The notes under the pieces were generated by a model. It had not been told where the DNA came from, did no database searches, and saw only the letters and a list, made by a program, of their open reading frames with translations. A stretch of 64,000 nucleotides of DNA from Micromonospora sp. MW-13 (GTDB taxonomy: Bacteria > Actinomycetota > Actinomycetes > Mycobacteriales > Micromonosporaceae), in the NCBI RefSeq assembly GCF_003434305.1, contig NZ_QKKX01000009.1:1-64000 (forward strand), given 5' to 3'. Shown here one piece after another: positions 17,008 through 26,751 of the stretch (the first letter of the stretch is position 1; each line of letters starts with the position of its first letter). Position numbers and translations under genes: made by a program.

Positions 17008-17016
17008 CCCACCCGA

Positions 17017-17047
17017 CCCCATCGATCATGCAGTCGTGACGCCCCGC
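17017..17047. repeat. Half copy of an intergenic GATCATG repeat
   Basis: CCCCATCGATCATGCAGTCG and the following GACGCCCCGC closely resemble the left arm of the inverted repeats at 42167 and 43231. The right arm is missing. It lies between convergent genes. Confidence 0.5.
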
Positions 17048-17095
17048 GAGACCGGCGTACGCCGCCTTCCGCCCAGCAGCACCGGATGATGGGCG

Positions 17096-17785
17096 TCAGG
17101 CCAGGGTCAGGGTGACCTTCTCCGTGCTCGTGCGGGCGGGTACGCGGGCGGGGTCGAGGTTGCCGCAGAGGACGATGGTGGCGCCGGCCGTCAGCGGGGC
17201 CAGCAGCCAGTCGACCGGGTCGGGGTGGGTGGCGGCGTCCAGCAGGACCCGGCCACCCCGGGCGATGCCCAGCTCCGTTGCCCGGCTGGCCGCGAGGGCG
17301 AGCAGCTCCGCGTCCTGCGGCCCACCCTTCGGGTACGGGGTGAAGTGGTCGCCGTGTGCCCGGACGGCGAGCACGTAGTCGGCGAAGCCGGCGGGCACCT
17401 CCCGCAGCGGCAGGGCGAACGGGGCGAGCGCGAGCGCGTACCGTTCGCCGGCCGGCCAGGCGTCCGCCTCGGCGACCCGGTCGACGGCGGCGAAGAGCAC
17501 CTCGGCCGGGCCCGGGCCGTCGGCCACGGTCAGCCCCACCGACCAGCAGCCGAGCAGCACGGCGGCGGTCTGCCAGTGTGGCGGCAGCAGCACCGCGGCC
17601 GACTCGCCCGGCCCGGTGCCGATCTCGTCGACGAGCAGGTTGGCCGTCTTGGCCACCCAGTTGGCCAGCGTCGCGCCGGACAGTTCGGTGCGCTCGCCGG
17701 TGGTGTCGTCGTACCAGGTCAGCAGGGGGCGGGCGGGGTCCGGGTCGATCGCGTCGGCGAACACCCGGGCAATGTTGTCGGCCAT
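17096..17785 (-). CDS. TIGR03089 family protein (AMP-ligase-like fragment)
   Basis: A 229-residue actinobacterial protein matching the TIGR03089 type: the N-terminal half of an acyl-adenylating enzyme fold (PLLTWYDDTTGERTELSG, then ATLANWVAKTANLL) without the P-loop or C-terminal domain, so it cannot adenylate by itself. The ATG at 17785 (MADNIARVF) is the family's usual start; upstream extensions are unsupported. The role is unknown. It is divergent from a GT4 glycosyltransferase and convergent with acetoacetyl-CoA synthetase. Confidence 0.8.
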   Translation of the reverse strand: MADNIARVFADAIDPDPARPLLTWYDDTTGERTELSGATLANWVAKTANLLVDEIGTGPGESAAVLLPPHWQTAAVLLGCWSVGLTVADGPGPAEVLFAAVDRVAEADAWPAGERYALALAPFALPLREVPAGFADYVLAVRAHGDHFTPYPKGGPQDAELLALAASRATELGIARGGRVLLDAATHPDPVDWLLAPLTAGATIVLCGNLDPARVPARTSTEKVTLTLA

Positions 17786-17936
17786 CGGCGCGAACGATAC
17801 GCCCCCCGCGCCCGTGCTCGTTGACAACGACAAGTCGGCGTACCGTCGGGTCGCAGTCAGCGCTCGGGGCTGGCTCCGGCGTAGGCTTGCCCGGAGTGTT
17901 GTTCCCCACAGATCTGCCACTTCAAGGAGTCGCCCC

Positions 17937-19082
17937 GTGACCGCCGGTCGCCCGCCCCGCGTACTCATCGACGCCACGAGTGTCCCCGCCGACCGTGGCG
18001 GCGTCGGTCGATACGTCGACGGCCTGCTCGGCGCCCTCGGCAAGGTGTGCGGCCAGGGGGTCGACCTGGCCGTGGTCAGCCTCCGCACCGACCTGGAGCG
18101 CTACACCCGGATGCTGCCCGGCGCGGAGATCGTCGCCGCCCCGGCCGCGGTGGCGCACCGGCCGGCCCGGCTCGCCTGGGAGCAGACCGGCCTGCCCCTG
18201 CTGGCCCAGCAGATCGGCGCGCAGGTGCTGCACTCGCCGTTCTACACGTGCCCGCTGCGGGCGGGCTGCCCGGTCACGGTGACCGTGCACGACGCGACGT
18301 TCTTCACCGAACCGGAGCACTACGACAAGTCCCGCCGGACGTTCTTCCGCAGCGCGATCAAGACCTCGCTGCGCCGCGCCGCCCGGGTGATCGTGCCGAG
18401 CAAGGCCACCCGGGACGAGCTGATCCGGCTGCTCGACGCCGACCCGACCCGGATCGACGTCGCCTACCACGGAGTCGACCACGCCGCCTTCCACGCCCCG
18501 GGCGACGAGGAGAAGGCCCGGGTCCGGGCCCGGCTGGGGCTCGGCGACAGCAGCTACGTCGCCTTCCTCGGGGCGAAGGAGCCGCGCAAGAACGTCCCCA
18601 ACCTGATCCGCGGCTGGGCCCAGGCGGTGGCCGACCGGGCCGACCCGCCGGCCCTGGTGATCGCGGGCGGCCAGGGGCACGACGACGACATCGACCGGGC
18701 GGTCGCCGAGGTCCCGTCGCACCTGCGGCTGCTCCGCCCGGGCTACCTCCGCTACGCCGACCTGCCCGGCTTCCTCGGCGGCGCGCTGGTCGCCGCCTAC
18801 CCGTCGTACGGCGAGGGCTTCGGCCTGCCGATCCTGGAGGCGATGGCCTGCGCCGCCCCGGTGCTGACCACCCCGCGGCTGTCGCTGCCGGAGGTCGGCG
18901 GCGACGCCGTCGCCTACACCAGCGAGGACCCGGCCCAGATCGCCACCGACCTGGCCGCCCTGCTGGACGACGAGCAGCGCCGGTTGTCGCTGGCCAAGGC
19001 CGGTTTCGACCGGGCCAAGGAGTTCACCTGGGAGTCCAGCGCCGAGGTGCACATCGCGGCGTGGAGCCGGGCCCGCGCCTGA
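17937..19082 (+). CDS. GT4-family glycosyltransferase
   Basis: A 381-residue GT-B retaining glycosyltransferase (GT4). The acceptor domain opens VLIDATSVPADRGGVGRYVDGL. The donor domain has FLGAKEPRKNVPNLIRGW and YPSYGEGFGLPILEAMACAAPVL, which contains the E-x7-E motif. Such enzymes in this chromosomal setting usually add mannose or related sugars to envelope glycans. The next gene makes GDP-mannose, which supports mannose as donor. GTG start with AAGGAG seven bases upstream, and TAGGCT at 17882-17887 as a possible -10. Confidence 0.85.
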   Translation: MTAGRPPRVLIDATSVPADRGGVGRYVDGLLGALGKVCGQGVDLAVVSLRTDLERYTRMLPGAEIVAAPAAVAHRPARLAWEQTGLPLLAQQIGAQVLHSPFYTCPLRAGCPVTVTVHDATFFTEPEHYDKSRRTFFRSAIKTSLRRAARVIVPSKATRDELIRLLDADPTRIDVAYHGVDHAAFHAPGDEEKARVRARLGLGDSSYVAFLGAKEPRKNVPNLIRGWAQAVADRADPPALVIAGGQGHDDDIDRAVAEVPSHLRLLRPGYLRYADLPGFLGGALVAAYPSYGEGFGLPILEAMACAAPVLTTPRLSLPEVGGDAVAYTSEDPAQIATDLAALLDDEQRRLSLAKAGFDRAKEFTWESSAEVHIAAWSRARA

Positions 19083-19134
19083 GGGTTCGGCCGACGGTGC
19101 GTCCGTAGCGTGCCGGTTCGGGCATGATGTGCTG

Positions 19135-20226
19135 ATGCTCTACGCCGTCATCCCGGCGGGTGGCAGCGGCACGAGGTTGTGGCCGTTGTCCCGTGCGGGC
19201 CATCCCAAGTTCCTCCACCCGCTCACCGGTACCCCCGCGTCCCTGCTCCAGGCGACCGTGGACCGGTTGGCGCCGCTGACCGCCCCGGAGCGCACCCTGG
19301 TGGTCACCGGAGCCGCGCACGTCGCGGCGGTGGCGCGTCAGCTTGCCGGCCTGCCCGAGGAGAACATCCTCGTCGAGCCCTCGCCCCGGGACTCCTGCGC
19401 GGCGATCGCCCTCGCCGCGGCCGTGATCGCGCTGCGCGAGCCGGACGCGGTGATGGGCTCCTTCGCCGCCGACCACCTGATCCGGGACGCCGACGCGTGG
19501 GTGGCCACGGTCCGCGAGGCGGTGCGCGGCGCCGAGCAGGGGCTGCTGATGACGGTGGGGATCACCCCCACCCGGGCCGAGACCGGGTACGGCTACCTGC
19601 ACACCGGCGACCAGGTCGGGGACGGGCCGCTGCGGCCGGTGCGGGAGTTCAAGGAGAAGCCGGCCGCCGAGGTGGCGGAGGCGTACCTGCGCTCGGGGCA
19701 CCACCTGTGGAACGCCAGCATGTTCGTCTGGCGGGTCGACGTGTTCCTGGCCGAGCTGGCCCGGCAGCAGCCGGCGCTGCACGCCGGGATCACCGCGATC
19801 GCCGCCGCCTGGGGCACCCCGGAGCAGGACGACGTCCTCGGCACGGTCTGGCCGACCCTGCCGAAGATCTCCGTCGACTACGCGGTGATGGAGGGCGCGG
19901 CGACCGCCGGCCGGGTGGCGACGGTCCCCGGCGACTTCGGCTGGAACGACGTCGGCGACTTCCACACCCTCGGCGACGTGCTCCCGGCCGACCCGGCCGG
20001 CAACGTGGTGCTCGGCGTGGACGCCAAGCCGGGCGTGCTGCTGCGCGACACCACCGCGACGGTGCTGGTCCCGCAGTCCGGCCGGCTGGTGGCCGTGCTC
20101 GGCGTGCACGACCTGATCGTGGTCGACACCCCGGACGCGGTGCTGGTCTGCCCCCGCGACCGCGCCCAGGACGTCAAGGCCCTCGTCGACGAGCTGAAGG
20201 ACCGGGGCGAGGAGAACTACGTCTGA
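19135..20226 (+). CDS. manC: Mannose-1-phosphate guanylyltransferase
   Basis: A 363-residue nucleotidyltransferase. The N-terminal signature AVIPAGGSGTRLWPLSR is the GTP-binding loop, SPRDSCAAIALAA and SFAADHLI follow, FKEKPA supplies the sugar-phosphate lysine, and LWNASMFVWR and DFGWNDVGDF complete the family pattern. It makes GDP-mannose from mannose-1-phosphate and GTP. The length is that of single-domain enzymes without the isomerase domain. ATG at 19135 gives the common MLYAVIPAGG start; a GTG two codons earlier is possible. It follows the GT4 gene with 52 bases between. Confidence 0.93.
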   Translation: MLYAVIPAGGSGTRLWPLSRAGHPKFLHPLTGTPASLLQATVDRLAPLTAPERTLVVTGAAHVAAVARQLAGLPEENILVEPSPRDSCAAIALAAAVIALREPDAVMGSFAADHLIRDADAWVATVREAVRGAEQGLLMTVGITPTRAETGYGYLHTGDQVGDGPLRPVREFKEKPAAEVAEAYLRSGHHLWNASMFVWRVDVFLAELARQQPALHAGITAIAAAWGTPEQDDVLGTVWPTLPKISVDYAVMEGAATAGRVATVPGDFGWNDVGDFHTLGDVLPADPAGNVVLGVDAKPGVLLRDTTATVLVPQSGRLVAVLGVHDLIVVDTPDAVLVCPRDRAQDVKALVDELKDRGEENYV

Positions 20227-20235
20227 CCCGTCCGA

Positions 20236-20264
20236 CCCGGGCGGCGGCCGGCCCGCCGCCCGGG
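20236..20264. terminator. Terminator hairpin between convergent genes
   Basis: A 12-base perfect GC stem (20236-20247 with 20253-20264), 5-base loop, between manC and the convergent Nudix gene. Confidence 0.65.
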
Positions 20265-20312
20265 GTGTCCCCCGCAGCGTCGACCTGCCCCCGGGACCGG
20301 GTGCGCCCCGGG

Positions 20313-20948
20313 TCAGCCGGCGCGGCGGCGCAGGGCGGCCAGGGCGGGGACGACGAGCCGGGCGGTGCCGCCGGCCAACGGCTCGGGCAGCCGGTCCGGG
20401 GGGAACCAGCCGAGCGCCTCGGACTCGTCGCTGACCCGCTCCGTCGCGCCCGGCGGGGCGAAGACCGCGAACCGCACGTCGTGGTGCAGCGAGCCGCCCT
20501 GGCAGGCCACCGGGTGGATGTCCACGTCGATCGGGACCGGGTCGACGACCAGGCCGGCGATCCCGGACTCCTCGCCCGCCTCGCGCAGCGCGGCCCCGGC
20601 CAGCGTCCGGTCGCCGGGCTCGCAGTGCCCGCCGAGCTGCACCCACCGGTGGAACTTGCCGTGCAGGCAGAGCAGGATCCGTGCGCCGGTGGCGTCGAGG
20701 ACCAGCGCGCTCGCGGTGACGTGGCCGGCCCGGTGCTCCCGGCCCAGCGCCGCGGGCCCGCCGGCCAGCAGGTCGAGGGTGCGGTCCCGGGCCCGGCCGG
20801 CCGCCGCGCCGGTCGGCGTCCACCCGGCCAGCACGGCCGTCGCGTCGGCGTGCAGGGCCGCGTACGCCCCGCCGGCCGGCGCGCTGTCCGGAGGGGACTT
20901 CTGCTCTGCCGGAGGCGTCACCAGGAGGTCCTTCCTTGCGTCTGGCAC
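20313..20948 (-). CDS. Nudix hydrolase
   Basis: A 211-residue protein with a Nudix domain in its centre. The Nudix box reads GGHCEPGD...REAGEESGI: the REUxEExGU half is intact, but the first conserved Glu is Asp. The N-terminal ~65 residues (rich in Ala and Gly) lie outside the box. Nudix enzymes hydrolyse nucleoside diphosphates linked to other groups; the substrate cannot be read here. Convergent with manC and divergent from the 20992 gene by 43 bases. Confidence 0.85.
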   Translation of the reverse strand: MPDARKDLLVTPPAEQKSPPDSAPAGGAYAALHADATAVLAGWTPTGAAAGRARDRTLDLLAGGPAALGREHRAGHVTASALVLDATGARILLCLHGKFHRWVQLGGHCEPGDRTLAGAALREAGEESGIAGLVVDPVPIDVDIHPVACQGGSLHHDVRFAVFAPPGATERVSDESEALGWFPPDRLPEPLAGGTARLVVPALAALRRRAG

Positions 20949-20991
20949 GGTGACACTCTAGGCGCGTGCGTCCGATCCGTACCCTTGCCCC

Positions 20992-22026
20992 GTGACCCTG
21001 CGACTCGTCGAGTTCGTCGTCGCCGGCAACGAGGCCAGCGACCTGCTGCCGGTGCGTTCCCCGGCCCTGCTCGCCGCCCACCGCGCCCGGCGCGGCTTCT
21101 GGACCGTCCTCGACGAGGGGCCGGTCGAGCGCTGCCTGGCCCTGCTGCTCGAACACGAGGACGGCGGATGGGCCGCCCACCACGTGGCCGCCGACGCCGG
21201 CGAAGAGAACGGTCGCACCGAGGACGGCGAGGCGCTGGCCCACCACGACGGCTGGGTGTACGTCTTCGGCTCCCACTTCGGCTCTAAGGGCGGCCCGCTG
21301 CGCCCGCGCCGGGCGTTCGTGGCCCGGTTCCGCGAGGCCGACGCCGCCGGCGGCCGGCTGCCGGTGCGGGTGGTGCGCAACCGGTTCCGGCTGCACCGCG
21401 CGGTCAACGACGCGCTGGCCGGGGCCGAACTGGCCACCCTGCCGCCGGGGGAGCGGGTCCGGGACCGGTTCATCGTCGAGACGGTCGCCCGGGGCACCGC
21501 CCGGGCCAAGAGCTGGGTGACCCGGCTCGCCGCGGGGGACCTGCCGATCAACGTGGAGGCCGCCGCGTTCACCCCCGACGGCACCGCGCTGCTCGGGCTG
21601 CGCTTCCCGGTCACCGCCGACGGGGACCCGATCCTGGTCGAGGTGGCCGGCGTGCCGGAGATGTTCGACGCGGGCGGCTGGCCGCGCGCCCTCGGGGCGT
21701 ACGCGGTGACCGGGGTGACCCCGCCGGGGGCGCTGGCCGGCTTCCGGGCGGTGACCCCGCTGCCCGACGGCGGCTACGCCGCGATCGTCGGCTCGATCGA
21801 CGCGCTCGGCAAGGGCTCGGTGCTGCTGGACGACCACCCGCAGGGCGGGCACGTCACCTCGCGGCACGTCCGGTTCCGGCTGGAGAAGGCGGCGGGGCAC
21901 CTGCTCCCGGCCGAGCTGGTGGCCGACCTGGCCCCGTTCCATCACGTGGAGGGGCTGGCCGAGGAGCACGGCCACTGCTGGTACGTCACGGACGAGGACC
22001 ACCGGATCGCGCTCTGGATCGGCTGA
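20992..22026 (+). CDS. Conserved hypothetical protein (beta-propeller-like)
   Basis: A 344-residue protein I cannot place with certainty. It has repeated short beta-strand and turn segments (DGWVYVFGSHFGSKGGP, AFTPDGTALLGLRFP, PLPDGGYAAIVGS, GHCWYVTDEDHRIALWIG) that suggest a beta-propeller or DUF3616-like fold. No signal peptide or catalytic motif is visible. The GTG start has no ribosome site but follows TACCCT (20980-20985) by 6 bases, so the mRNA is likely leaderless. Divergent from the Nudix gene. Confidence 0.65.
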   Translation: MTLRLVEFVVAGNEASDLLPVRSPALLAAHRARRGFWTVLDEGPVERCLALLLEHEDGGWAAHHVAADAGEENGRTEDGEALAHHDGWVYVFGSHFGSKGGPLRPRRAFVARFREADAAGGRLPVRVVRNRFRLHRAVNDALAGAELATLPPGERVRDRFIVETVARGTARAKSWVTRLAAGDLPINVEAAAFTPDGTALLGLRFPVTADGDPILVEVAGVPEMFDAGGWPRALGAYAVTGVTPPGALAGFRAVTPLPDGGYAAIVGSIDALGKGSVLLDDHPQGGHVTSRHVRFRLEKAAGHLLPAELVADLAPFHHVEGLAEEHGHCWYVTDEDHRIALWIG

Positions 22027-22304
22027 TCGCCCCGCCCGGGTGAACGGCCGGGTGGCACCCCTGCGGAACAAGGGCCGCAGACCCTCGTGGTGCCGCCCGG
22101 CCGCCGGATCCTCCCCGGCCCCGGTGTCCCGGGCCGGCGTCGACGACGGATCGGCCCGTTGCGGAGCAAGGAGAGCATGCCGAAGTCGGGCCCGGGCCGT
22201 CGAGGTTTTTCAGTCCACGCTTAAAAGTGGAGATAAATGCCGTCCGGGTACAGTGCGAACGGTCAGCGGGCCAGCCCGCTGTGCACCGGCAGGGGAGCGC
22301 TCCA
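22027..22304. other. Intergenic region upstream of the ArsR-type regulator
   Basis: About 280 bases with no supported gene. The part around 22205-22250 is AT-rich (a TTTTT and AAAA pair near 22206-22224), likely promoter or operator for the regulator gene, but no clear hexamer pair was found. Confidence 0.4.
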
Positions 22305-23300
22305 ATGCTGAAGATCTACTTTTCCCCCGACGACATCCTCCGCACCCGGGTCGCCCCGGGTGCGGACCCGCTCTGGGAACTGATCCTCAGCGTGCACGTG
22401 CTCCAGGTGCGCAGCCGGGACCCGCTGACCTCGGGCTGGCGCCGCGGCGTCTCCCGGGAGCTGCGCCGGCACGTCGGCAAGGAACAGCTCCGGCTGCTGT
22501 TCACGCTGAACCCCGGCCAGGGCTACTTCCCCGACTTCCTCACCCCGCACGACAGCGTCCAGGGCCTGGAGGCGGGGCTGGACGCGGTGCGGAGCACGCC
22601 CGTCCCGCTGCTGCACCGGGACCTGACCCGGCTGGTCGCGGGGCACCCCCTGCCACCCTCGGCGGCGGCGCTGGCCCGGGGCGAGCCCGAGCTGCTGCGC
22701 CAGCTGACCGACTCGATGGAGCAGTACCGGGCACTCGCGCTCAGCCCGTACTGGCCGCACATCCAGGCCGCCGTGGAGGCGGACCGGGCGCGGCGGGCCC
22801 GGGCCCTGCTGGACCGGGGCGTCGAGGGGCTGCTGGCCGGCCTCCGCCCGATGGCCCGGTGGGAGTCGGGGGTGCTGGAGATCCACGGCTACCCGGACAG
22901 CCGGGAGCTGCACCTGGACGGCCGGGGCCTGCTGCTGGTGCCGTCGTTCTTCTGCGCCAGCACCCCGGTGGCGCTGCTCGACCCGGCGCTGCCGCCGGTG
23001 CTGGTCTACCCGGTGGACCGGCTGGGCGGGCTGGCCCACACCGCCGGCGCGGGCGGCGCGACCGGCAGCGGCAGGGAGGCACTGGCCGCCCTGCTCGGCC
23101 GGACCCGGGCGGCGGTGCTGGAGGCCACCGACGAGGGGTGCACCACCGGCGAGGTGGCCCGCCGCCTGCGCATCTCCCCGGCCGCGGCGAGCCAGCACGC
23201 CACCGTGTTACGCAACGCCGGCCTGCTGGTCAGCCACCGGGACCGCAACACGGTGCTGCACACCCTCACCCCGCTGGGCCGCGCCATCCTCGACGCCTGA
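22305..23300 (+). CDS. ArsR-type winged-helix transcriptional regulator
   Basis: A 331-residue protein. The C-terminal ~65 residues form a winged helix: TRAAVLEATDEGCTTGEVAR, then SPAAASQHATVLRNAGLL, the recognition helix plus wing of the ArsR/DUF5937 group. The N-terminal ~230 residues are a helical domain seen in actinobacterial long ArsR proteins (LWELILSVHVLQ, GYFPDFLTP). The ATG at 22305 has AGGGGAG eight bases upstream. The ligand is unknown; there are no Cys clusters for metal sensing. Stands alone, so autoregulation or a distant target is likely. Confidence 0.82.
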   Translation: MLKIYFSPDDILRTRVAPGADPLWELILSVHVLQVRSRDPLTSGWRRGVSRELRRHVGKEQLRLLFTLNPGQGYFPDFLTPHDSVQGLEAGLDAVRSTPVPLLHRDLTRLVAGHPLPPSAAALARGEPELLRQLTDSMEQYRALALSPYWPHIQAAVEADRARRARALLDRGVEGLLAGLRPMARWESGVLEIHGYPDSRELHLDGRGLLLVPSFFCASTPVALLDPALPPVLVYPVDRLGGLAHTAGAGGATGSGREALAALLGRTRAAVLEATDEGCTTGEVARRLRISPAAASQHATVLRNAGLLVSHRDRNTVLHTLTPLGRAILDA

Positions 23301-23426
23301 GCGGACCGCCGCCCGCCATCGGGCGCGGCCCGTGCTCCAGCGGGCGCGGCCCATGCTCAAACGGCAGCCCGCCCGTGCCCCAGCGGGCGCGGAATGGTGG
23401 CCGCTGACGGGTGTGCCGGCCGTGCC
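23301..23426. repeat. Short direct repeats between convergent genes
   Basis: GGGCGCGGCCC-RTGCTC is present twice (about 23320 and 23343), with a partial third copy near 23385. The stretch lies between the ArsR gene and the convergent fbiB. It may be a degenerate intergenic repeat. Confidence 0.35.
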
Positions 23427-24512
23427 TCAGAGGGCGAGCGCGGCGCTGGCCGTGCTACCGGTCGGCGGCGGCAGCAGCGCCGACGGGACCCCCTCGGCGG
23501 CCAACGCGGTGCGCAGGCGTTGCAGGTCCGCGCCGAAGCGCACCAGGTCCCCGGGATCGACCGGGGTCGGCGGCTCGCCGAGCACCAGATCGGTGGCCCG
23601 CCCCGGCCAGCCGGGCACGGCGGCGACCAGCGTGGCGCGTACCTCGTGGTCGGTGACGTGGGTGAACACCGTGCCGGGGGCGATCACGCCGGCCACCGCG
23701 GCGATCGCCCGCCGCACGGCGGCCGGGTCGGCCGCAGCCTCGCCGGGGCCGTCGGGCAGCACCGCGGCGGCGGCCAGCCCGGCCGCCCTCGCCTCGGCGG
23801 TGCCGAGCGAGAAGAGGTCCAGCTCCGCGTCGCGGACCAGCTCCCGCGCGCCGACGTCGTCGTCCCGGGTGGCCATGAGGTACCCGCGTACCACCGCGAC
23901 CGGCACCTGGTCGCACTTGCCCTTGATCAGCTCCCCGGCGCCGGCCAGCTCGTCCACCACGGCCATCTGGGTGAGCTGTAGCTCGTTGCCGTACGGGTCG
24001 ACCTCGCCCCGGTGGTCGCGGATCGCCGGCATCCCGGCCACCCCGAGCGCCACGTCGGTGAGCCCGTTGCGCCAGGGCCGGCCCATCGTGTCGCTGACGA
24101 TCACGGCGACGTCCAGGTCGTAGCGCTCGCGCAGGGCCGCCCGCAGGGCCCGCGCCGAGGCGTCCGGGTCCTGCGGCAGCAGCACCAGCCGGGTCTTGTC
24201 CACGTTCGAGGCGTCGATCCCGGCGGAGGCCATCACGAAGCCGTGGTGGGTCTGCACGATCCGGGTCGCCCCCCGGGCGGCCACCACCCGGGCGGTCTCC
24301 GCCGCCAGCACCTCGTCCCGGGCGGCCAGCCGCTCCGGCCCGTCGGCCGGCACGTCCACCAGCCTTCCCTCCGCCTTGGAGACGATCTTGCTGGTGATCA
24401 CCAGCACGTCGCCGTCGTGCAGCCACGGCGCGGCGGTCGCGATCAGCGCAGCCAGGTCGTCGCCCTCGGTCACGTCGCCGATGCCCAGCACCGGCAGGAT
24501 CTCCAGCCTCAC
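23427..24512 (-). CDS. fbiB: Coenzyme F420-0:L-glutamate ligase (CofE/FbiB)
   Basis: A 361-residue protein. The first ~240 residues are the CofE domain: [66 protein letters not shown] and [16 protein letters not shown]. It adds glutamates to F420-0 using GTP. Mycobacterial FbiB carries a C-terminal FMN nitroreductase-like domain. Here the last ~120 residues are shorter and do not show that domain, so the dehydro-F420 reduction step may need another protein. The GTG overlaps the fbiA stop (GTGA). Confidence 0.9.
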   Translation of the reverse strand: MRLEILPVLGIGDVTEGDDLAALIATAAPWLHDGDVLVITSKIVSKAEGRLVDVPADGPERLAARDEVLAAETARVVAARGATRIVQTHHGFVMASAGIDASNVDKTRLVLLPQDPDASARALRAALRERYDLDVAVIVSDTMGRPWRNGLTDVALGVAGMPAIRDHRGEVDPYGNELQLTQMAVVDELAGAGELIKGKCDQVPVAVVRGYLMATRDDDVGARELVRDAELDLFSLGTAEARAAGLAAAAVLPDGPGEAAADPAAVRRAIAAVAGVIAPGTVFTHVTDHEVRATLVAAVPGWPGRATDLVLGEPPTPVDPGDLVRFGADLQRLRTALAAEGVPSALLPPPTGSTASAALAL

Positions 24513-25459
24513 ACCAGCTCCAACGCGGCCCGGACCATCGCCGCCGTCGCCGCCTCGTCCGTCATCAGCAACGGCACCGCCCGGACCGGCACGTCCGGCA
24601 GCACGGTGCCGGCGTCCTCGGGGGCCACCAGCCAGCCGTCCAGCAGGCCGCCGGAGGACCGGCTCCCGTACAGCCCGCCCACCCCGGCGGCGCTGCACTC
24701 GACGCCGACCACGGCCAGGCAGCGGTCGGCCATCCCACGCACCGCCGCGCCGCCGATGATCGGGGAGATGCCGACCACCGGGGCCGGACCGTCCGTGACC
24801 GCCTCCCGCAGCCCCGGCACGGCCAGCACCGGGGCGACGCTCACCACCGGGTTGCTCGGCGCCACCAGCACCACGTCGGCCGAGGCGATCGCGTCCAGCA
24901 CGCCGGGTGCGGGCTTCGCGGTCTCCGCGCCGACGAAGACGAACCGGTGGGTCGGGACGTCCGCCCGGTGTCGCACCCACCACTCCTGGAAGTGGACCGC
25001 CCGCTGGCCGCCGCCGGGGTCGTCCACCACGACGTGCGTCTCCAGCCGGTCGTCGGTCGCCGGCAGCACGCGTACGCCGGGCTGCCAGCGGGTGGCCAGC
25101 GCGTCGGTGACCGCCGACAGCGGGTACCCGCCGGTCAGCATGGTAGTGCGGACCAGGTGGGTGGCGATGTCCTTGTCGCCGAGCCCGAACCAGGTCGGCT
25201 CGGCGCCGTACGCGGCCAGCTCCGACTTCACCGTCCAGGTCTCGCCGACCCGCCCCCAGCCGCGCTCGGGATCGGCGCCGCCGCCGAGCGTGTACATGAC
25301 ACTGTCCAGGTCGGGGCAGACCTTCAGTCCGTGCAGGTAGAGGTCGTCGCCGACGTTGACCACGGCGGTCACCTCGGCCCCCACCTCGCGGGCGTACGCC
25401 CGGACGCCGAGCAGGAATCGGGCGCCCCCGATACCGCCGGCCAGAACGACGATGCGCAT
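24509..25459 (-). CDS. fbiA: 2-phospho-L-lactate/PEP transferase (CofD/FbiA)
   Basis: A 316-residue CofD-family enzyme. It opens [52 protein letters not shown] and [13 protein letters not shown] are family signatures. It transfers the activated phospholactyl/phosphoenolpyruvyl group to the deazaflavin Fo to make (dehydro)F420-0. I chose the ATG at 25459 (GGAAGG nine bases upstream) over the ATG three codons earlier. First gene of the fbiA-fbiB operon. Confidence 0.93.
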   Translation of the reverse strand: MRIVVLAGGIGGARFLLGVRAYAREVGAEVTAVVNVGDDLYLHGLKVCPDLDSVMYTLGGGADPERGWGRVGETWTVKSELAAYGAEPTWFGLGDKDIATHLVRTTMLTGGYPLSAVTDALATRWQPGVRVLPATDDRLETHVVVDDPGGGQRAVHFQEWWVRHRADVPTHRFVFVGAETAKPAPGVLDAIASADVVLVAPSNPVVSVAPVLAVPGLREAVTDGPAPVVGISPIIGGAAVRGMADRCLAVVGVECSAAGVGGLYGSRSSGGLLDGWLVAPEDAGTVLPDVPVRAVPLLMTDEAATAAMVRAALELV

Positions 25460-25558
25460 GGCGTCCATCCTTCCGCACGCCCCGCCCCGAGGGTGCCGGT
25501 GGCCGGAGAGACTAGGCTCACGTCGGCAACTGTCCGTTACCGCCCCGAGGGGGAGTTC

Positions 25559-26578
25559 GTGACCAGCCCCGCCGAGCCCGCGTCCGGTGACGCGGCGCCC
25601 GCGTCCCGCCCCGCCATCCCGGCTCGCCAACTCACCGATCCGCTGCGCGAGCTGATCGCGTTCGTCCTGCTCGGCGCGAACGCCGTGCTGCTCTTCGTCG
25701 GCCTGATCCGGCTGCTCGCCCCAACCGACTACAGCACCTTCTACAGCCGGTCGGGCAGCAGCTTCTTCTTATTCGCCGGGCTGGAGGCGACCGTGCTGCC
25801 GGTGCTGGCCGTGCTGCTCGCCACGCACGTCGCCCCGGTGGTGCCCCGGGCCAAGCTCATCACCCAGGTGGCGCTGGGCGGGTACGCCTTCGGCGCCCTG
25901 TTCGGCGCGCTCACCCTGCTGGTCTGGACGGTGGACCGGCTGGCCAAGGCGGAGGTGCTCGACGCGTTCCTCGGCCTGCTCACCCGGATCGCCTGGCTGG
26001 CGATCTTCGCGATCGCCGCGTTCGTCGTGGTCAGGGTCTGGCGCGCCCTCTACTTCACCCCGAAGCCCAAGCCGGCCCCCGGCGTGTACGGCCAGCCGCA
26101 GCCCGGCTGGCCGCAGCAGCCGGGCCAGCCGGGCCAGCCCGGCCCGCAGGGCGGCTGGGCCGCCCCGGGGCAGCAGGGCGGTTGGCCGGCCCCCGGCCAG
26201 CCGGGCGGCTACCCGGCCCCCACCCAGCCCGGCCAGCCCGGCCAGCCTGGCCAGCCTGGCCAGCCTGGCCAGTTCGGCCAGCCCGGTCAGCCCGGTCAGT
26301 TCGGTCAGCCCGGTCCGGCCGCCGGCCAGTACGGCCAGCCGGCCCCGCCGTTCGCCCAGGCCCCGTCGTCGGCGCCGCCGTACCCGCAGACGACGCCGTT
26401 CACCCCGCCCCAGTCGGCGCCGCCGTTCCCCGCGTCGCAGCCCGCGCCGCCGTTCGGCCAGCCGCCGTCGGCCGACCCGACCCAGGCCATCCCGCGCCAA
26501 CCCACCGAGCCGGGCGCGTTCGGCGGGCAGCAGGACTCCGACAGCGACCGCACCCAGCGCTTCCAGCGCGAGGACTGA
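25559..26578 (+). CDS. Membrane protein with Gly/Gln/Pro-rich repeat tail
   Basis: A 339-residue protein. The N-terminal half has about four transmembrane segments ([65 protein letters not shown]). From about residue 180 the protein is a low-complexity tail of GQPGQP-type repeats and Pro-rich stretches, ending in an acidic tip with QRFQRED. Such tails occur in actinobacterial envelope proteins and may mediate cytoplasmic interactions. Family function unknown. The GTG has GAGGGGGAG three to four bases upstream, and TAGGCT at 25513-25518 is a possible -10. Divergent from fbiA. Confidence 0.72.
   Translation: MTSPAEPASGDAAPASRPAIPARQLTDPLRELIAFVLLGANAVLLFVGLIRLLAPTDYSTFYSRSGSSFFLFAGLEATVLPVLAVLLATHVAPVVPRAKLITQVALGGYAFGALFGALTLLVWTVDRLAKAEVLDAFLGLLTRIAWLAIFAIAAFVVVRVWRALYFTPKPKPAPGVYGQPQPGWPQQPGQPGQPGPQGGWAAPGQQGGWPAPGQPGGYPAPTQPGQPGQPGQPGQPGQFGQPGQPGQFGQPGPAAGQYGQPAPPFAQAPSSAPPYPQTTPFTPPQSAPPFPASQPAPPFGQPPSADPTQAIPRQPTEPGAFGGQQDSDSDRTQRFQRED
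26117..26330 (+). repeat. 9-base tandem repeats encoding GQP units
   Basis: Runs of CAGCCTGGC/CAGCCCGGC/CAGTTCGGC-type units, in frame, encode the Gly-Gln-Pro (and Gln-Phe-Gly) repeats of the membrane protein. Adjacent units near 26240-26270 are identical at DNA level, so recent expansion or contraction is likely. Confidence 0.8.
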
Positions 26579-26584
26579 CCGCCG

Positions 26585-26636
26585 CCCTTCGGGTGCCGCT
26601 GTTTCCACTCTGGCGACGACAGCGGCACCCGAAGGG
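26585..26636 (+). terminator. Long perfect terminator hairpin
   Basis: An 18-base perfect stem (26585-26602 with 26619-26636) and a 16-base loop, starting seven bases after the stop of the membrane protein gene. The stem alone is one of the longest in the window. Confidence 0.75.
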
Positions 26637-26751
26637 CCGGACGGCGTGGGGCTGTGCGTGCCGCCGGGACCGGTGCGCCTCGCTCTCCCGCCCTGCGGGG
26701 TGGGCACGGGCACGGTATCGGCGCGTGCGGGCCAGCGCATAGGCTGGACTT

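Noticed and set aside
19024..22071. A 1015-codon open frame on the minus strand
   Set aside because: It runs antisense to manC and other genes and has no domain; a high-GC mirror of codon bias.
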